Origin: Micromonospora olivasterospora
Lineage (GTDB): Bacteria; Actinomycetota; Actinomycetes; Mycobacteriales; Micromonosporaceae
Reading direction: 5' to 3'
Length of the DNA stretch: 64,000 nucleotides
Assembly: GCF_007830265.1 (NCBI RefSeq)
Contig: NZ_VLKE01000001.1
Coordinates: forward strand, 1,736,001 to 1,800,000
In this document: positions 8,688-16,590 of the stretch, in pieces
How the letters are laid out: the number at the start of each line of letters is the position of its first letter
Position numbering within the stretch: position 1 is the first letter of the stretch
The notes under the pieces: generated by a model
The model's input: only the letters and a program-made list of their open reading frames with translations
Told to the model about the DNA's origin: nothing
Databases searched by the model: none
Made by a program: the position numbers and the translations under genes

Positions 8688-8784
8688 AAGTCCGACCGAT
8701 CGGCAGAACGCCCTGCCTGGCGGGGTGATACCCGCGCAGTCCGCACCGGCCGCACCCCGGTGCAGTTGGCGAACACTCGGACTT
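8688..8784 (-). ncRNA. Possible structured RNA leader (four-way junction fold)
   Basis: An 8-base helix (AAGTCCGA with TCGGACTT, 8688-8695 and 8777-8784) encloses three hairpins: GCACCGG/CCGGTGC (8743-8763), GCGGG/CCCGC (8720-8735) and GGCAG/CTGCC (8702-8717). On the reverse strand this fold is followed by the 12-base hairpin at 8636-8665 and then the small peptide gene, an arrangement like a riboswitch or leader RNA with a terminator. A TTGACG hexamer at 8789-8794 (reverse strand) could be a -35 box. It fits no riboswitch family known to me. In GC-rich DNA five-base stems arise easily; the 8-, 7- and 12-base stems are the support. Confidence 0.35.
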
Positions 8785-9397
8785 TCGGCGTCAATGGTTG
8801 ATTTTTCCTGACTGCCCCCTGAATCAACGAACGGGCCCGGATCGGCCCGGAACGCTCTGCCTCGCTCTGACTACCAGAGCGGCCTTTCCCACCGCTAGCC
8901 ATCTATCGAAGAATTTAACTACGGTGCACCTCCGCCGTCGTCCGGGGAATTCGCGTATACCCCGTCGGGCACCGGAGGGGACGAGATGGCCAAAACGATC
9001 GGCCGGGAAGTGGAGGCGGCCGATCGTCGTACGCGTCACGCATCGACGCCCGGCGAGACTCGGCGCCGGCGGCAGGAGGCCCGCAACGTACCCGGGCGGA
9101 ATCCCGTCGCCTCCAGCCTCCATCCGTGGAGAACCGGCCCGAACTTCAGGCTCTCATCTCGGCTGCCGTTCCGGCCGGACGCGGGAGGCACCCGGACCTC
9201 GTTTGGCCGCCTCGTTACAACCGGGGGCGATCTGCGCCTGAATGCGATGGCGGTCTGCGTGGCCTGCGGCACGACGTGACCGGCTGCGCGACCGAGGGCC
9301 ATCCGACTGCACCGCCGACGGCCGACGTCCACCACCAGAGCCCACCGCCCCGGGACAACTCCGCGACATCGCCCCCGGGCCGTCAGATCATGTATCG
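8785..9397. other. Intergenic stretch without a convincing gene
   Basis: Open frames here (for example 8986-9276 on the plus strand) are rich in Arg and Pro and lack recognisable domains. The only clear structure is an 11-base perfect inverted repeat ACGATCGGCCG (8995-9005) with its complement at 9017-9027. A GGAGGGG run precedes the ATG at 8986, so a small gene cannot be fully excluded. Confidence 0.4.
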
Positions 9398-9919
9398 ATG
9401 ACCAGTGGAGACGCGCTAGCCAGCCTCCGGGAGGCCGCCACCCTGTGGAGCGTCGGTTCCGCCCCCGCGACTGATGTGATCGACGCTGCCTGCGCCTGCC
9501 TGGTCGCAGGCGTAGACAGCCCGACCCTCCGCATCCTGGCCGGCATCTCGCCCACCCCCGGTAGCGAGAGTGACGAGCTGCGCCGCTGGCTGCGAGACGC
9601 ACTGGAGGAACTCTCGTTGGCGTACTACCGGGAAGGAAGCCGGGAGGCCGACGAGGAAGGCCTCCGGATCATGGCCGGACGGCTGCTCGCCAAAAGCATC
9701 ACCGCTCGCGACCTCACGTCCTGGGCATACGGCTTCATCACCTACGACGGAACTCCCCTGGCCCGGGAACTCATCGACCTTGAGAACACGTACGACTACC
9801 TTGACGCCGTCCACGAAGGGCGGCAGTACAGCGATACCGCGGCCACTGATGTCGACACGTGCGTGATCGCCGAAGCACGGCGTCTGCTCGGCGACACCAA
9901 CACAGCCGAGAACGGCTGA
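9398..9919 (+). CDS. Conserved hypothetical protein (173 aa)
   Basis: The open frame begins earlier, but ATG 9398 (MTSGDALASLREAATLW) marks where normal protein composition starts; upstream codons give only Arg/Pro-rich sequence. The protein is acidic, predicted soluble and helical, with no signal peptide or membrane span. It contains the segment LTSWAYGFITYDGTPLAREL and ends in RRLLGDTNTAENG. No catalytic motif is visible. The acidic, small, single-domain character would fit an immunity-type or accessory protein, but this is only an impression. GC is lower than in core genes nearby, in line with the accessory region. Confidence 0.75.
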   Translation: MTSGDALASLREAATLWSVGSAPATDVIDAACACLVAGVDSPTLRILAGISPTPGSESDELRRWLRDALEELSLAYYREGSREADEEGLRIMAGRLLAKSITARDLTSWAYGFITYDGTPLARELIDLENTYDYLDAVHEGRQYSDTAATDVDTCVIAEARRLLGDTNTAENG

Positions 9920-10139
9920 CCGGCGGACTCTCATCCGAGCGCGGCGCCGACTCCTTCCTGCCGGCATCAGTTCCGGAGCACAATTTGCTGAGCTTCCCGC
10001 CGTTCTTCGTCAGCAGGCACGAGTTGGAAACGCACCTCGACGAGAAACCGTCGACAATCAGCCAACTATCGGGCGGCACCGGCCCAGCGGAGGCGACAAG
10101 CAAGCCCGGCTGACTCGCCATCGCCGCCCATTCTGCGGA

Positions 10140-10415
10140 TCAACCCGCCTCTGGGACCTCGACGTCAACCTCCATAATTCGCAAGCGGACGCCGGTGACG
10201 TTCTGCTCCACCATCTGCTTCAACGCCTGAGCGTTTTCCAGGGAGTCCAGCATCACGAGAACATGCATGACCTCCGGATCGGTGTCGTCCGCTCCCCACC
10301 AGCCCCGAACGAACCCCGGACTCTGCCGAGTGACCTCCGCCATGTGCTTGAGCCGGGCCGACCGCTCTCCGGCATCCGTCGAGAGGCCACGCTGCTCTCC
10401 GATCACCATCCACAT
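10140..10415 (-). CDS. Small ABM-like (dimeric alpha/beta barrel) protein
   Basis: A 91-residue protein starting MWMVIGEQRGL. The frame is open 11 codons upstream but this start gives the usual beginning of the fold. The pattern of a first strand, the helix SARLKHMAEVTRQSPGF, a strand around EVMHVLVMLDS, the helix NAQALKQMVEQN and a last strand VRLRIMEVDVEV matches antibiotic biosynthesis monooxygenase-like (ABM) domains, which act as dimers. No clear Shine-Dalgarno is seen, so translation may be leaderless. Enzymatic activity cannot be inferred; many ABM-like proteins have no known role. Confidence 0.65.
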   Translation of the reverse strand: MWMVIGEQRGLSTDAGERSARLKHMAEVTRQSPGFVRGWWGADDTDPEVMHVLVMLDSLENAQALKQMVEQNVTGVRLRIMEVDVEVPEAG

Positions 10416-10789
10416 GCGGCTGACGTTACAGGGGTGGCGCGTTCCCACCGGTCGGTCGTGTCGCCAGCCGGGTCACCGAGCGTCATCACGGTCAGCCGCA
10501 GAGGTCGAGCGGGGTTGATCCCAACGACAGGTGTACGACACAGCCAGCGGGCAGCGAGGCCCATGGGGTTAGCGTTCGTCTCTTCCTAGGCGCGCGAACT
10601 CATCGAGGGAAGCCTTCTTCTGCACCTCGCCGTTCTTCGCGCTGTCGGTGATCAGGACCGATCCGAGCTGCAGGCCGGCCGGATCAGCGAGCCGGAAGGT
10701 CACCGAATGGGAGGTGAAGCTGTTGCTGCTGGCGATGCCTCGCAGTCGAAAAGCCTCGCACCGCCCCGCAGAGCCATCGCTCAACCTCC

Positions 10790-10858
10790 AGCTTGTTAAC
10801 TTGTCTGCCAAATTCAGACTCCAAGGTAAACGGCACTTGGCAGACAAGTCAACAAGCT
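10790..10858. repeat. Large 22-base inverted repeat (operator-like)
   Basis: Arms at 10790-10811 and 10837-10858 match as complements at 21 of 22 positions, around a 25-base centre. Each arm contains ACTTGTCTGCCAA. On the reverse strand the right arm holds TTGACT, and TTACCT follows 17 bases later, so it may be a promoter with a regulator site. The half-site resembles ACTTG/CAAGT elements bound by GntR-type regulators; compare the operator at 16591-16614. Confidence 0.55.
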
Positions 10859-10979
10859 TGGTGGGTGTCTCTTCAGTGAGTCTTAGACGAAGGGGGATGT
10901 GGACCTGCCCGGAAGGTGTCTCCCGGCGTCTACCGCTCTCCGCCGGTACCAAGCCTCTGCACTGGGTAAGTCGGCCGTT

Positions 10980-11417
10980 ATGCCAGGTCATCAGAGATCA
11001 GTAGACGAGGAGCACTCACGTCCGGCGGGGGTCGACGACAGGACCATCGAGGCGCTGGGCGAACTGAGCAAGGCGCTGGAGACAATCCACCGGGTACGCG
11101 GTCACCTGTACTCGGCGCACCAGCTCGTCGGCGGCGCGGATCTGACCCTCGACCGGGTGGTAAAGCTGCTCCGTGAGGCAGGGCACGACGAGGTGGCCGG
11201 CCGGATCGAGCACGAACTGTTAGGGCGCAACGTGCTACCCGGCCGGTGGACGTTCCAGATCGTGGAGGAGTTCGACGACGGCTACTACGCCGCGTTCCAG
11301 GAGATCGAGCGGGACGCGCGGGAGAAGCTAGCCGGTGGTCGCCGGCACATCTACGAGGCCGAGATGAAGCAACGGCGGCGCACCCACGGCATGCCGGGGC
11401 ACGAACCTACGCCGTAG
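10980..11417 (+). CDS. Conserved actinobacterial hypothetical protein (145 aa)
   Basis: ATG 10980 gives MPGHQRSVDEEHSRPAG. The body is helical and charged: TIEALGELSKALETIHRVRG, HQLVGGADLTLDRVVKLLREAG, then GRWTFQIVEEFDDGYYAAF and a basic C-terminus KQRRRTHGMPGHEPTP. No signal peptide or membrane span is present. The sequence feels like a widespread actinobacterial family of unknown function, but I cannot name it. Its stop codon overlaps, on the other strand, the stop of a glycosyltransferase remnant (11407-11483). The inverted repeat at 10790-10858 lies 120 bases upstream and may control it. Confidence 0.75.
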   Translation: MPGHQRSVDEEHSRPAGVDDRTIEALGELSKALETIHRVRGHLYSAHQLVGGADLTLDRVVKLLREAGHDEVAGRIEHELLGRNVLPGRWTFQIVEEFDDGYYAAFQEIERDAREKLAGGRRHIYEAEMKQRRRTHGMPGHEPTP

Positions 11418-11483
11418 CAGTGATCGGCAGTCCGTTGGGAAGCATCGAGGCCAAGGCGTACGCTCTGGCCTCGATGATCTTCA
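11407..11483 (-). pseudogene. 3' remnant of a second family 2 glycosyltransferase gene
   Basis: The reverse strand reads KIIEARAYALASMLPNG and so on to a TAG, matching the last 25 codons of the intact glycosyltransferase at 13671-14447 (RIIEARATALASMIPNG) without gaps. By eye about 16 of 78 bases differ, so it is an old paralogue remnant and not a fresh duplication. Sequence upstream of 11483 no longer matches. The two copies flank the membrane protein and S1 protease genes. Confidence 0.75.
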
Positions 11484-11511
11484 GTGTTGTGCGCCGGGCA
11501 GCGTGGTCGTG

Positions 11512-12159
11512 TCACTCGTTCCAGCGCACACCCCAGTATGCGGTGACCTTCCGGAGGTCTCCGCCGTACCTGCTCGCGCCTTCCCGCATCCAGCCGCAGT
11601 CAATTAGGCGCACCGATACGGAGCGCTGCTGGGGATAGCCGAAGACGATCGCGTGTTCGATGTTCTGCCCGAGCAGACACATCTCGTTCTGTAGTGGAGC
11701 GGTCGGCAGGTTATTCAGGTACGCGGAAAGGTCATCGACATGCTGGGTGAGCTTCCTGCTGGCGTCTAACCGTAGCGGGACCGCACTGTCGTACCGGTAG
11801 GTGCAGAGAAAAGCCTCGGTAGCCCCCGTCGGCACCAGATCAGCTTTGCCGCCGGACGGCGACGAGTGCTCGTCCCAGGCGTCAGGGCAACGAGCAGGAC
11901 CAGCCTCGGTGTTGTCAATGGACGCCGCTTGGACCTGCGCTCGCACCGGATCCTCATTCTCGTACAGCAGAGCGAAGGCCGAGCCGAGGAAGACCACGGC
12001 CAAGACCATCGCGGCTATCGTGACGCGTCGCCGCGTGAGCGGGAGTCCTGCATTGCCGGCCATCTGCGCCACCGAGGACCACCCTTCATCGATTCTTACG
12101 CCATTGACATCATAGGGCACCTCATGGCCTCGACTCGGGGAAGCAGCCACCGGGACCAC
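11512..12159 (-). CDS. Single-span membrane protein with extracytoplasmic Cys domain
   Basis: The longest frame gives 215 residues from GTG 12159; ATG 12063 (MAGNAGLPLTRRRV) is also possible and keeps the membrane anchor. A basic RRR precedes one hydrophobic segment (IAAMVLAVVFLGSAFALL, about residues 48-65). The rest should be outside the cytoplasm and contains four Cys (in RCPDAW, FLCTYR, EMCLLG and IDCGW) that could form two disulfides. It lies 36 bases downstream of the S1 protease gene on the same strand and is probably co-transcribed, so it may be a partner, inhibitor or anchor of that protease. No family recognised. Confidence 0.7.
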   Translation of the reverse strand: MVPVAASPSRGHEVPYDVNGVRIDEGWSSVAQMAGNAGLPLTRRRVTIAAMVLAVVFLGSAFALLYENEDPVRAQVQAASIDNTEAGPARCPDAWDEHSSPSGGKADLVPTGATEAFLCTYRYDSAVPLRLDASRKLTQHVDDLSAYLNNLPTAPLQNEMCLLGQNIEHAIVFGYPQQRSVSVRLIDCGWMREGASRYGGDLRKVTAYWGVRWNE

Positions 12160-12195
12160 CGCTGCTTGATGGCCCCGGTGGGCTTTGAAGGGCCT

Positions 12196-13518
12196 TCAGG
12201 AAGTCGACGAGTTGGTGTTGGGGTAGGCCCCATAGACTCGGATGACGTCCGCCCAGTCCTGGAAGTACATAGTCGTACCCCCGCCGCCGGACACGATGCC
12301 CTTCGCTCGCACGCCGGTGCCGTCGAGCGTGAAGACGGGACCGCCGCTGTCTCCGCCCTGCGCTGGGGTGGAACCGTTCACCTGCGTGCTCTTGATCAGG
12401 CCGTAGATGGTGTAGTCGCAGTCACCGTCGGAGTCGGGCGCATTGCAGCTGACTCGAAGGTCGGTCGAACTCTGCTGCTTGATGCCGCAGACCGTGCCGC
12501 TTTTCATGCCGGACTGGCACACCAACTCGTTCGCCGCCCAGTACCCCCAGCTGCGGACCGCCTTGGTCGTTGATGTGGTGGCCGAGCCGTCAAAGATCAG
12601 ATACCAGCCGGGCGCATTGATCAACAGTAGGTCAGAGCGCCAATCGTCGTCATACACCGGACCCATCTCTTTGAAGGTCCCGCCGTACGTGCCCTGGTAC
12701 GCATCGTCCGGCGGAGTGGCACAGTGCCCAGCGCTCAGGACGTAGCTGCGTCCGCCGGCGTGTACGCCGAATCCTGTCGTGCAGCTCATTCGGTGATCAA
12801 GTCCTCGCCAGGACTCCCAACGACCGCCTCCGTTCCATGGTGAGGTGTCGTTGAGCCGGCTGGCGAGAAGGCTGAGCGGCTCGACTGCGTCCGTCACCTG
12901 TACCGGTACGTCCACCTGGGCCTCCGCGAGGATCTGCTCGACGGAGGCTTCCGAACTTTCGGACTGAATCAGGGCAGCTGGTTCACCATGAGTTACCTCC
13001 GGCCCGCGCGTGATCTGGAGACCGCTGCCATCGGGGGCGTAGCTGATCGACTGGATGTCACTACCGCCGTGCAGGTCAATGGCAGCGTGGATCTTTCTGC
13101 CAGCAGCATGCAACTCTGCCTCGGAATTGGTGGCAGCCTTGACCCTGACGAGACCGAACGCCCGCCCGGCGTCCAGCGCGGCGGACATGTCGGGGGTCAG
13201 TGCCCCCTTCCAGTACAGGGTGAGGCCGCCATCCTCGTACGCCAATCCAGCGAATCCGGAGTCCGGAGTCTGCACCTGGACGTCCCAGATCGCGGTTACC
13301 GCAGGTTGGAGCGCGTTCTGCCACCGCATCTCCGCCAAGAGCGCCGGGTCAAGATTATCGGTGGACTGTGGATCCTCGCTGCTGGCACTGGGGCTGGTCG
13401 GCGCGGCACTGGCCGCCATAGGTCCGGCCAGCAGCCCCGGCACTACAACAAGGGCCGCCATCGCTGCTGCTAGCGGTGCACGTGTCACGGACAGACGAGA
13501 GGGACTGACAGTGGGCAT
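12196..13518 (-). CDS. Secreted S1 family serine protease (streptogrisin/alpha-lytic type)
   Basis: A 440-residue exported trypsin-fold protease. A signal peptide (basic start, then AAAMAALVVVPGLLAGPMAASA) is followed by a long propeptide and a catalytic domain from about residue 235. The triad is visible: His in LSAGHC, Asp in WRSDLLLI, Ser in GGDSGGPV. Paired Cys occur around the His loop (MSCTTG/GHC) and later (LVCQSG, TVCGIK, VSCNAP, DCDY). The start is supported by GAGGAG just upstream. The gene is in the accessory region beside a membrane protein gene. The domain order signal, pro-region, protease is as in actinobacterial S1 enzymes; the substrate is unknown. Confidence 0.9.
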   Translation of the reverse strand: MPTVSPSRLSVTRAPLAAAMAALVVVPGLLAGPMAASAAPTSPSASSEDPQSTDNLDPALLAEMRWQNALQPAVTAIWDVQVQTPDSGFAGLAYEDGGLTLYWKGALTPDMSAALDAGRAFGLVRVKAATNSEAELHAAGRKIHAAIDLHGGSDIQSISYAPDGSGLQITRGPEVTHGEPAALIQSESSEASVEQILAEAQVDVPVQVTDAVEPLSLLASRLNDTSPWNGGGRWESWRGLDHRMSCTTGFGVHAGGRSYVLSAGHCATPPDDAYQGTYGGTFKEMGPVYDDDWRSDLLLINAPGWYLIFDGSATTSTTKAVRSWGYWAANELVCQSGMKSGTVCGIKQQSSTDLRVSCNAPDSDGDCDYTIYGLIKSTQVNGSTPAQGGDSGGPVFTLDGTGVRAKGIVSGGGGTTMYFQDWADVIRVYGAYPNTNSSTS

Positions 13519-13670
13519 TCTGCTCCTCTGAGCTTCGATAAAGTAGGCGCAGAGTATCGGTGCAGCTACTCCAATGATGCCCGTCGTCCCATATCAATCG
13601 ATCACGCTGTTTTCGGGCGAACTACTACAATCCAGTCGTTCATGCCGACGGAAACAGCCGGGGCACGTGG

Positions 13671-14447
13671 CTACGCCGTAGCTCCAAGCGGCAAGCCGTT
13701 CGGGATCATCGAGGCCAGGGCGGTGGCTCTGGCCTCGATGATCCTCATTCGCGCCTGGTACTCGGCCGGTTCACGGTGCGCGGCCTGGCTGGTGACCTGG
13801 CCGGGCCACTTGCGGTAGAGCAGGCCGTACTCCCGGGTGAAGTAGCCCTCGCTGACCGCGTTGGCGGCGAGCAGAAGGCCGGTGTCCTCCGAGGCGGGCA
13901 GGGCCATCCAGCCGCCCAGGGCGAAGACGAGATCCCGCCGCAGGCACAGGGTCGCCGGGTGCACGGATGCGCGGTACTCGTTGGCTTGCCAGAACGACAG
14001 GACCGCGCCGCGGGCGATCACCCCGCCGGCCGGGTCCTTGTCCCAGCCAGCGGTTGACCCGTCGGGCAGCAGGTCGAGTACCCGCGAGGTGGTCCAGCCG
14101 ATCTGCGGGTGTGCGGTGAACGCGGCGATGTCCCGGGCGAGCGCGCCGGGGGTCAGCTGGTCGTCGGCGTCCAGGACCTTTATGAGGTCCCCGGACACCC
14201 GGGACAAGGCCAAGGTGCGAGCCACACCAGGCCCACCGGGACGGCCGATGCCGAGACTGATCCGAGGATCATCGGGCAGCGCGTCGACCAGGGCGCCGGT
14301 CTGCCCGTCCTCCTGGACGAGCCACTGCCAGTCCCACCCGTCGGGCATCTCCTGCTTGAGCAACGACGCGTAAGCGCCAGCGAGGTGCCCGATGCTGGGC
14401 GCGTGGACTGGAGTGATGACCGAGACGATCTGCGTCAAGTTTTCCAC
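13671..14447 (-). CDS. Family 2 glycosyltransferase
   Basis: A 258-residue GT-A fold enzyme beginning VSVITPVHAPSIGHLAGAY. The metal-binding motif region VLDADDQLTPGAL (DxD-like) is at about residues 93-105, and a later EDTGLLLAAN segment matches the acceptor-side ED motif. No membrane span is seen, so it is cytoplasmic or peripheral. GTG 14447 overlaps the stop of the GntR gene by 13 bases, so the two are coupled. The tail matches the remnant at 11407-11483. Donor and acceptor sugars cannot be inferred; being coupled to a GntR gene is unusual for wall or capsule enzymes. Confidence 0.88.
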   Translation of the reverse strand: MENLTQIVSVITPVHAPSIGHLAGAYASLLKQEMPDGWDWQWLVQEDGQTGALVDALPDDPRISLGIGRPGGPGVARTLALSRVSGDLIKVLDADDQLTPGALARDIAAFTAHPQIGWTTSRVLDLLPDGSTAGWDKDPAGGVIARGAVLSFWQANEYRASVHPATLCLRRDLVFALGGWMALPASEDTGLLLAANAVSEGYFTREYGLLYRKWPGQVTSQAAHREPAEYQARMRIIEARATALASMIPNGLPLGATA

Positions 14448-15256
14448 CGTTGGAGTTTGTGGGAGTACACAAGCTCTGTGCGGTCACCCGGCATCACCGC
14501 ATCGGCGACCTCGACGACGCGGCCCGTGGTGTCGACCGAGGTCTTCCGCACGGTGAGCACCGAGACGCCCGGGTCGATGTCCAGCAGCTCGGCCTCATCA
14601 GGTGACGGCGGCCGGGCCCGAACCACGTCGTCGATCCGGTCCAGCTCGATGCCCAGCGTGTGGAGCTGGTGCTGCGTACCGCCGGGCCATGGTTCTTTGC
14701 TCTCGTCGAGCAGGTCCGGGTTCGCAGCCACCAGGTCGTACGGCAGGTAGGAGTACGACAGCGTCAGCGGCGGGTTCTCGTGGCGGGAGGACGTCCAGTA
14801 GACCCGGCGCAGCAGCGGCGTACCCGGCTCGACCTGCAAGGCCGCCGCCATCTCCTCGTCCGCGTCGACGCGGGTGTACTCGGCGTGGAACTTGAGGTCG
14901 TCGACGGTCAGGCCGGTGTCGTGCTCGATGGCGCCGGTCTTCAACCGCTCAGCCTCGTCGAGCAGGACCCGATCTTTCTCCCACTGGTACCGCTCGGTGT
15001 TGCGACGGCGTACCCGCTGGCGGGGTGCCCGCACGTAGGTGCCGCGCCCCTGCTCGGCCCGGACGAGGCCCCATTCCCGAAGCTGCCGGATCGCGTTGCG
15101 CACGCTGGTCCGGGACAGGCCGGACGTGTCGGCCAGCTCGGTTTCGCTCGGCATCAGCGTGCCGGGCGCCAGCTCACCGCTCATGATTTTCGCCCGCAAC
15201 TCCTCCGCGAGTTGCAGGTAGCGTGGGCGCCAGTCCCGGCCATGCACACCGGTCAC
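14435..15256 (-). CDS. GntR family regulator, HutC/UTRA type
   Basis: Starting at GTG 15256 (or GTG 15247, VHGRDWRPRYLQLAEELR) this is a 273-residue regulator. An N-terminal winged helix-turn-helix (PRYLQLAEELRAKIMSG, SETELADTSGLSRTSVRNAI, EQGRGTYV) is followed by a UTRA effector-binding domain that ends with VADAVMPGDRTELVYSHKLQ. The frame is open far upstream but that part is low in conserved sequence. AGGGGG precedes the GTG. A perfect palindrome (15267-15282) lies directly upstream and overlaps the likely promoter/leader, so autoregulation is likely. It is coupled to the glycosyltransferase gene. Confidence 0.88.
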   Translation of the reverse strand: MTGVHGRDWRPRYLQLAEELRAKIMSGELAPGTLMPSETELADTSGLSRTSVRNAIRQLREWGLVRAEQGRGTYVRAPRQRVRRRNTERYQWEKDRVLLDEAERLKTGAIEHDTGLTVDDLKFHAEYTRVDADEEMAAALQVEPGTPLLRRVYWTSSRHENPPLTLSYSYLPYDLVAANPDLLDESKEPWPGGTQHQLHTLGIELDRIDDVVRARPPSPDEAELLDIDPGVSVLTVRKTSVDTTGRVVEVADAVMPGDRTELVYSHKLQRWKT

Positions 15257-15266
15257 CGTACCCCCT

Positions 15267-15282
15267 AGACGTTCCAACGTCT
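15267..15282. promoter_or_regulatory. Palindromic operator of the GntR gene
   Basis: AGACGTTCCAACGTCT is a perfect 7+7 palindrome 11 bases upstream of the GTG start of the adjacent GntR gene. The position and symmetry suit an autoregulatory GntR/HutC operator. Confidence 0.6.
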
Positions 15283-15405
15283 GCCAGGTGGTCCCGCCGG
15301 CGGGCCGCTCGGGCACCGCGGGGACCGTTATCCCTGATCGCGGCGACCGGGTACGACGTGGGCCGGCGGTACGAGGTGCGGCCATGCCCTGACGGCTGTT
15401 GGTGT

Positions 15406-15750
15406 TCACCGGTTCTCTCCCTTCCGTCCGCGCCAACTCGCCGGTGCTCGCATCGCCTGCCGCGCCTCGGTCAGTTCCTCGATGAGCCGGGTCAACTGCG
15501 CTTCCGACAGGAGCACGGCCTGTGTCGCGCCGTACCGGGTGGTGTCGAGCTTGACGGCCAGGTCCCGGCGTGCGAATCGGTCGATGAGCAGTTGGACGCT
15601 GATCCAGCCGGTCCGCTCCCGGCCGATGGTGGCCATGAAGCCGCGGTGCATCGGGTCGTTCGGTCCGCAGCCCCGGCACCACGCCGGGCAACCGGCCGGC
15701 GCAGTCGACGCCGCCTGCCGACTCTCGGCCATGACCTCGCCCTCAGTCAT
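15406..15750 (-). CDS. DUF6907-like small protein
   Basis: A 114-residue protein with CPAWCRGCG near residue 21, a conserved His (MHRGF) and a C-terminal helix (LLSEAQLTRLIEELTEAR). This Cys-Trp-Cys plus His pattern with a closing LSxxQAxxL helix is typical of DUF6907 proteins of actinobacterial accessory regions, whose function is unknown. ATG 15750 overlaps the previous gene by 8 bases; ATG 15732 (MAESRQAAS) is an alternative start with GAGG nearby. It has the same layout as its upstream neighbour, so the two are probably paralogues. Confidence 0.7.
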   Translation of the reverse strand: MTEGEVMAESRQAASTAPAGCPAWCRGCGPNDPMHRGFMATIGRERTGWISVQLLIDRFARRDLAVKLDTTRYGATQAVLLSEAQLTRLIEELTEARQAMRAPASWRGRKGENR

Positions 15751-16075
15751 CGCCGGCCTCGTGGTCGCCGCGCGCTTGCACCAGCAAAGCGCCCAGCCGC
15801 TCGACCAGTTGAGCAGCCTGCGACATGGAAAGCTCGGCCCAGGCGTTCCCGCCGCGGCACGTCGCGTGAACCGCGATCAGGGGCGCCTGGGCGTCGGCAC
15901 CGATGAGGTAGGTGACGACCGTGCCGCTCGTCCGGGTGTCACCGAATCGGTAGATCGGGCCGCGATGGCGGCGGGCCATGTGCGTCATGAGCGGGGGCAC
16001 GAGGTGGCCGCAGCGGTCCGGGGTGCACCAGTCCGGGTGGCTCGTGACCGCGGCCGGTTTGCTCGTCCGCCTCAT
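15743..16075 (-). CDS. DUF6907-like small protein, paralogue
   Basis: A 110-residue protein starting at ATG 16075, which overlaps the upstream stop as ATGA; the longer open frame is rejected for that reason. It carries HPDWCTPDRCGH near the N-terminus and closes with LSMSQAAQLVERLGALL. The Cys/His cluster could bind a metal. The pattern equals that of the next gene, so a tandem duplication is likely. The group lies between two GntR genes, suggesting a regulated accessory operon transcribed 16305 to 13671. Confidence 0.7.
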   Translation of the reverse strand: MRRTSKPAAVTSHPDWCTPDRCGHLVPPLMTHMARRHRGPIYRFGDTRTSGTVVTYLIGADAQAPLIAVHATCRGGNAWAELSMSQAAQLVERLGALLVQARGDHEAGDD

Positions 16076-16305
16076 CGCTGCCACCGCCCACCGTTGCCCC
16101 GGTAGGACTGCGCCAGCGTCATGAGCGGCGCGTACCGCATCGCGGGCAGTTCGCGCGTCGGCGCGGCAGACCACCAGTACGCCGGCGCGACAGAGTTCGT
16201 CGGACGCCGAACCGGCGAAACGCTGCTGCTGGCAGCCCGGGCCGGCTGACGCCTCCGGGACCACCAGGACGAGAACCAGCCGCGCCGACGATGAGAGCCA
16301 GACAT
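16072..16305 (-). CDS. Small basic hypothetical protein (77 aa)
   Basis: ATG 16305 is preceded by GGAGGT and begins MSGSHRRRGWFSSWWSRRR. The protein is rich in Arg, Ser and Trp with no clear hydrophobic span. It is the first gene of the overlapping run 16305-15406. No family recognised. The good ribosome-binding site and the 4-base overlap with the next gene are the main support. Confidence 0.55.
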   Translation of the reverse strand: MSGSHRRRGWFSSWWSRRRQPARAASSSVSPVRRPTNSVAPAYWWSAAPTRELPAMRYAPLMTLAQSYRGNGGRWQR

Positions 16306-16590
16306 CGCACCTCCACAGGTAGGCGGGGACCGGTGGCCAGCCACGGGGGAAGGTGGCCGGCCACCGGCCGGATGAAGGCACGGCGCACCGTCCGACGCAG
16401 ACGGGTCGGGTATCGCCGAGCCAACTTTGTCCGCGCGGCTACCGCAACCGGTCCGACAGGACGCCGCGCGTCAGATGCGGCCAGGGCCGGCATGGCACCA
16501 CCCCTGATACAAGCCGTCACTCTGGCCGCACACCCGGAAACGTACCTACAAGTGGACGTGTTGTCCATACGCCGAAACGGGTCATCTGGT

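Noticed and set aside
8420..8902. 160-residue reverse-strand ORF across the structured leader
   Set aside because: It runs through several perfect hairpins and the small peptide gene in another frame; no protein-like features.
8986..9279. 97-residue plus-strand ORF with GGAGGGG before its ATG
   Set aside because: The sequence is Arg/Pro-rich without conserved pattern and a large inverted repeat lies in its first codons; left as uncertain.
10569..10991. Opposed ORFs (reverse 10569-10991, plus 10648-11004) across the large inverted repeat
   Set aside because: Neither has a ribosome-binding site or recognisable sequence, and the inverted repeat makes both frames look alike.
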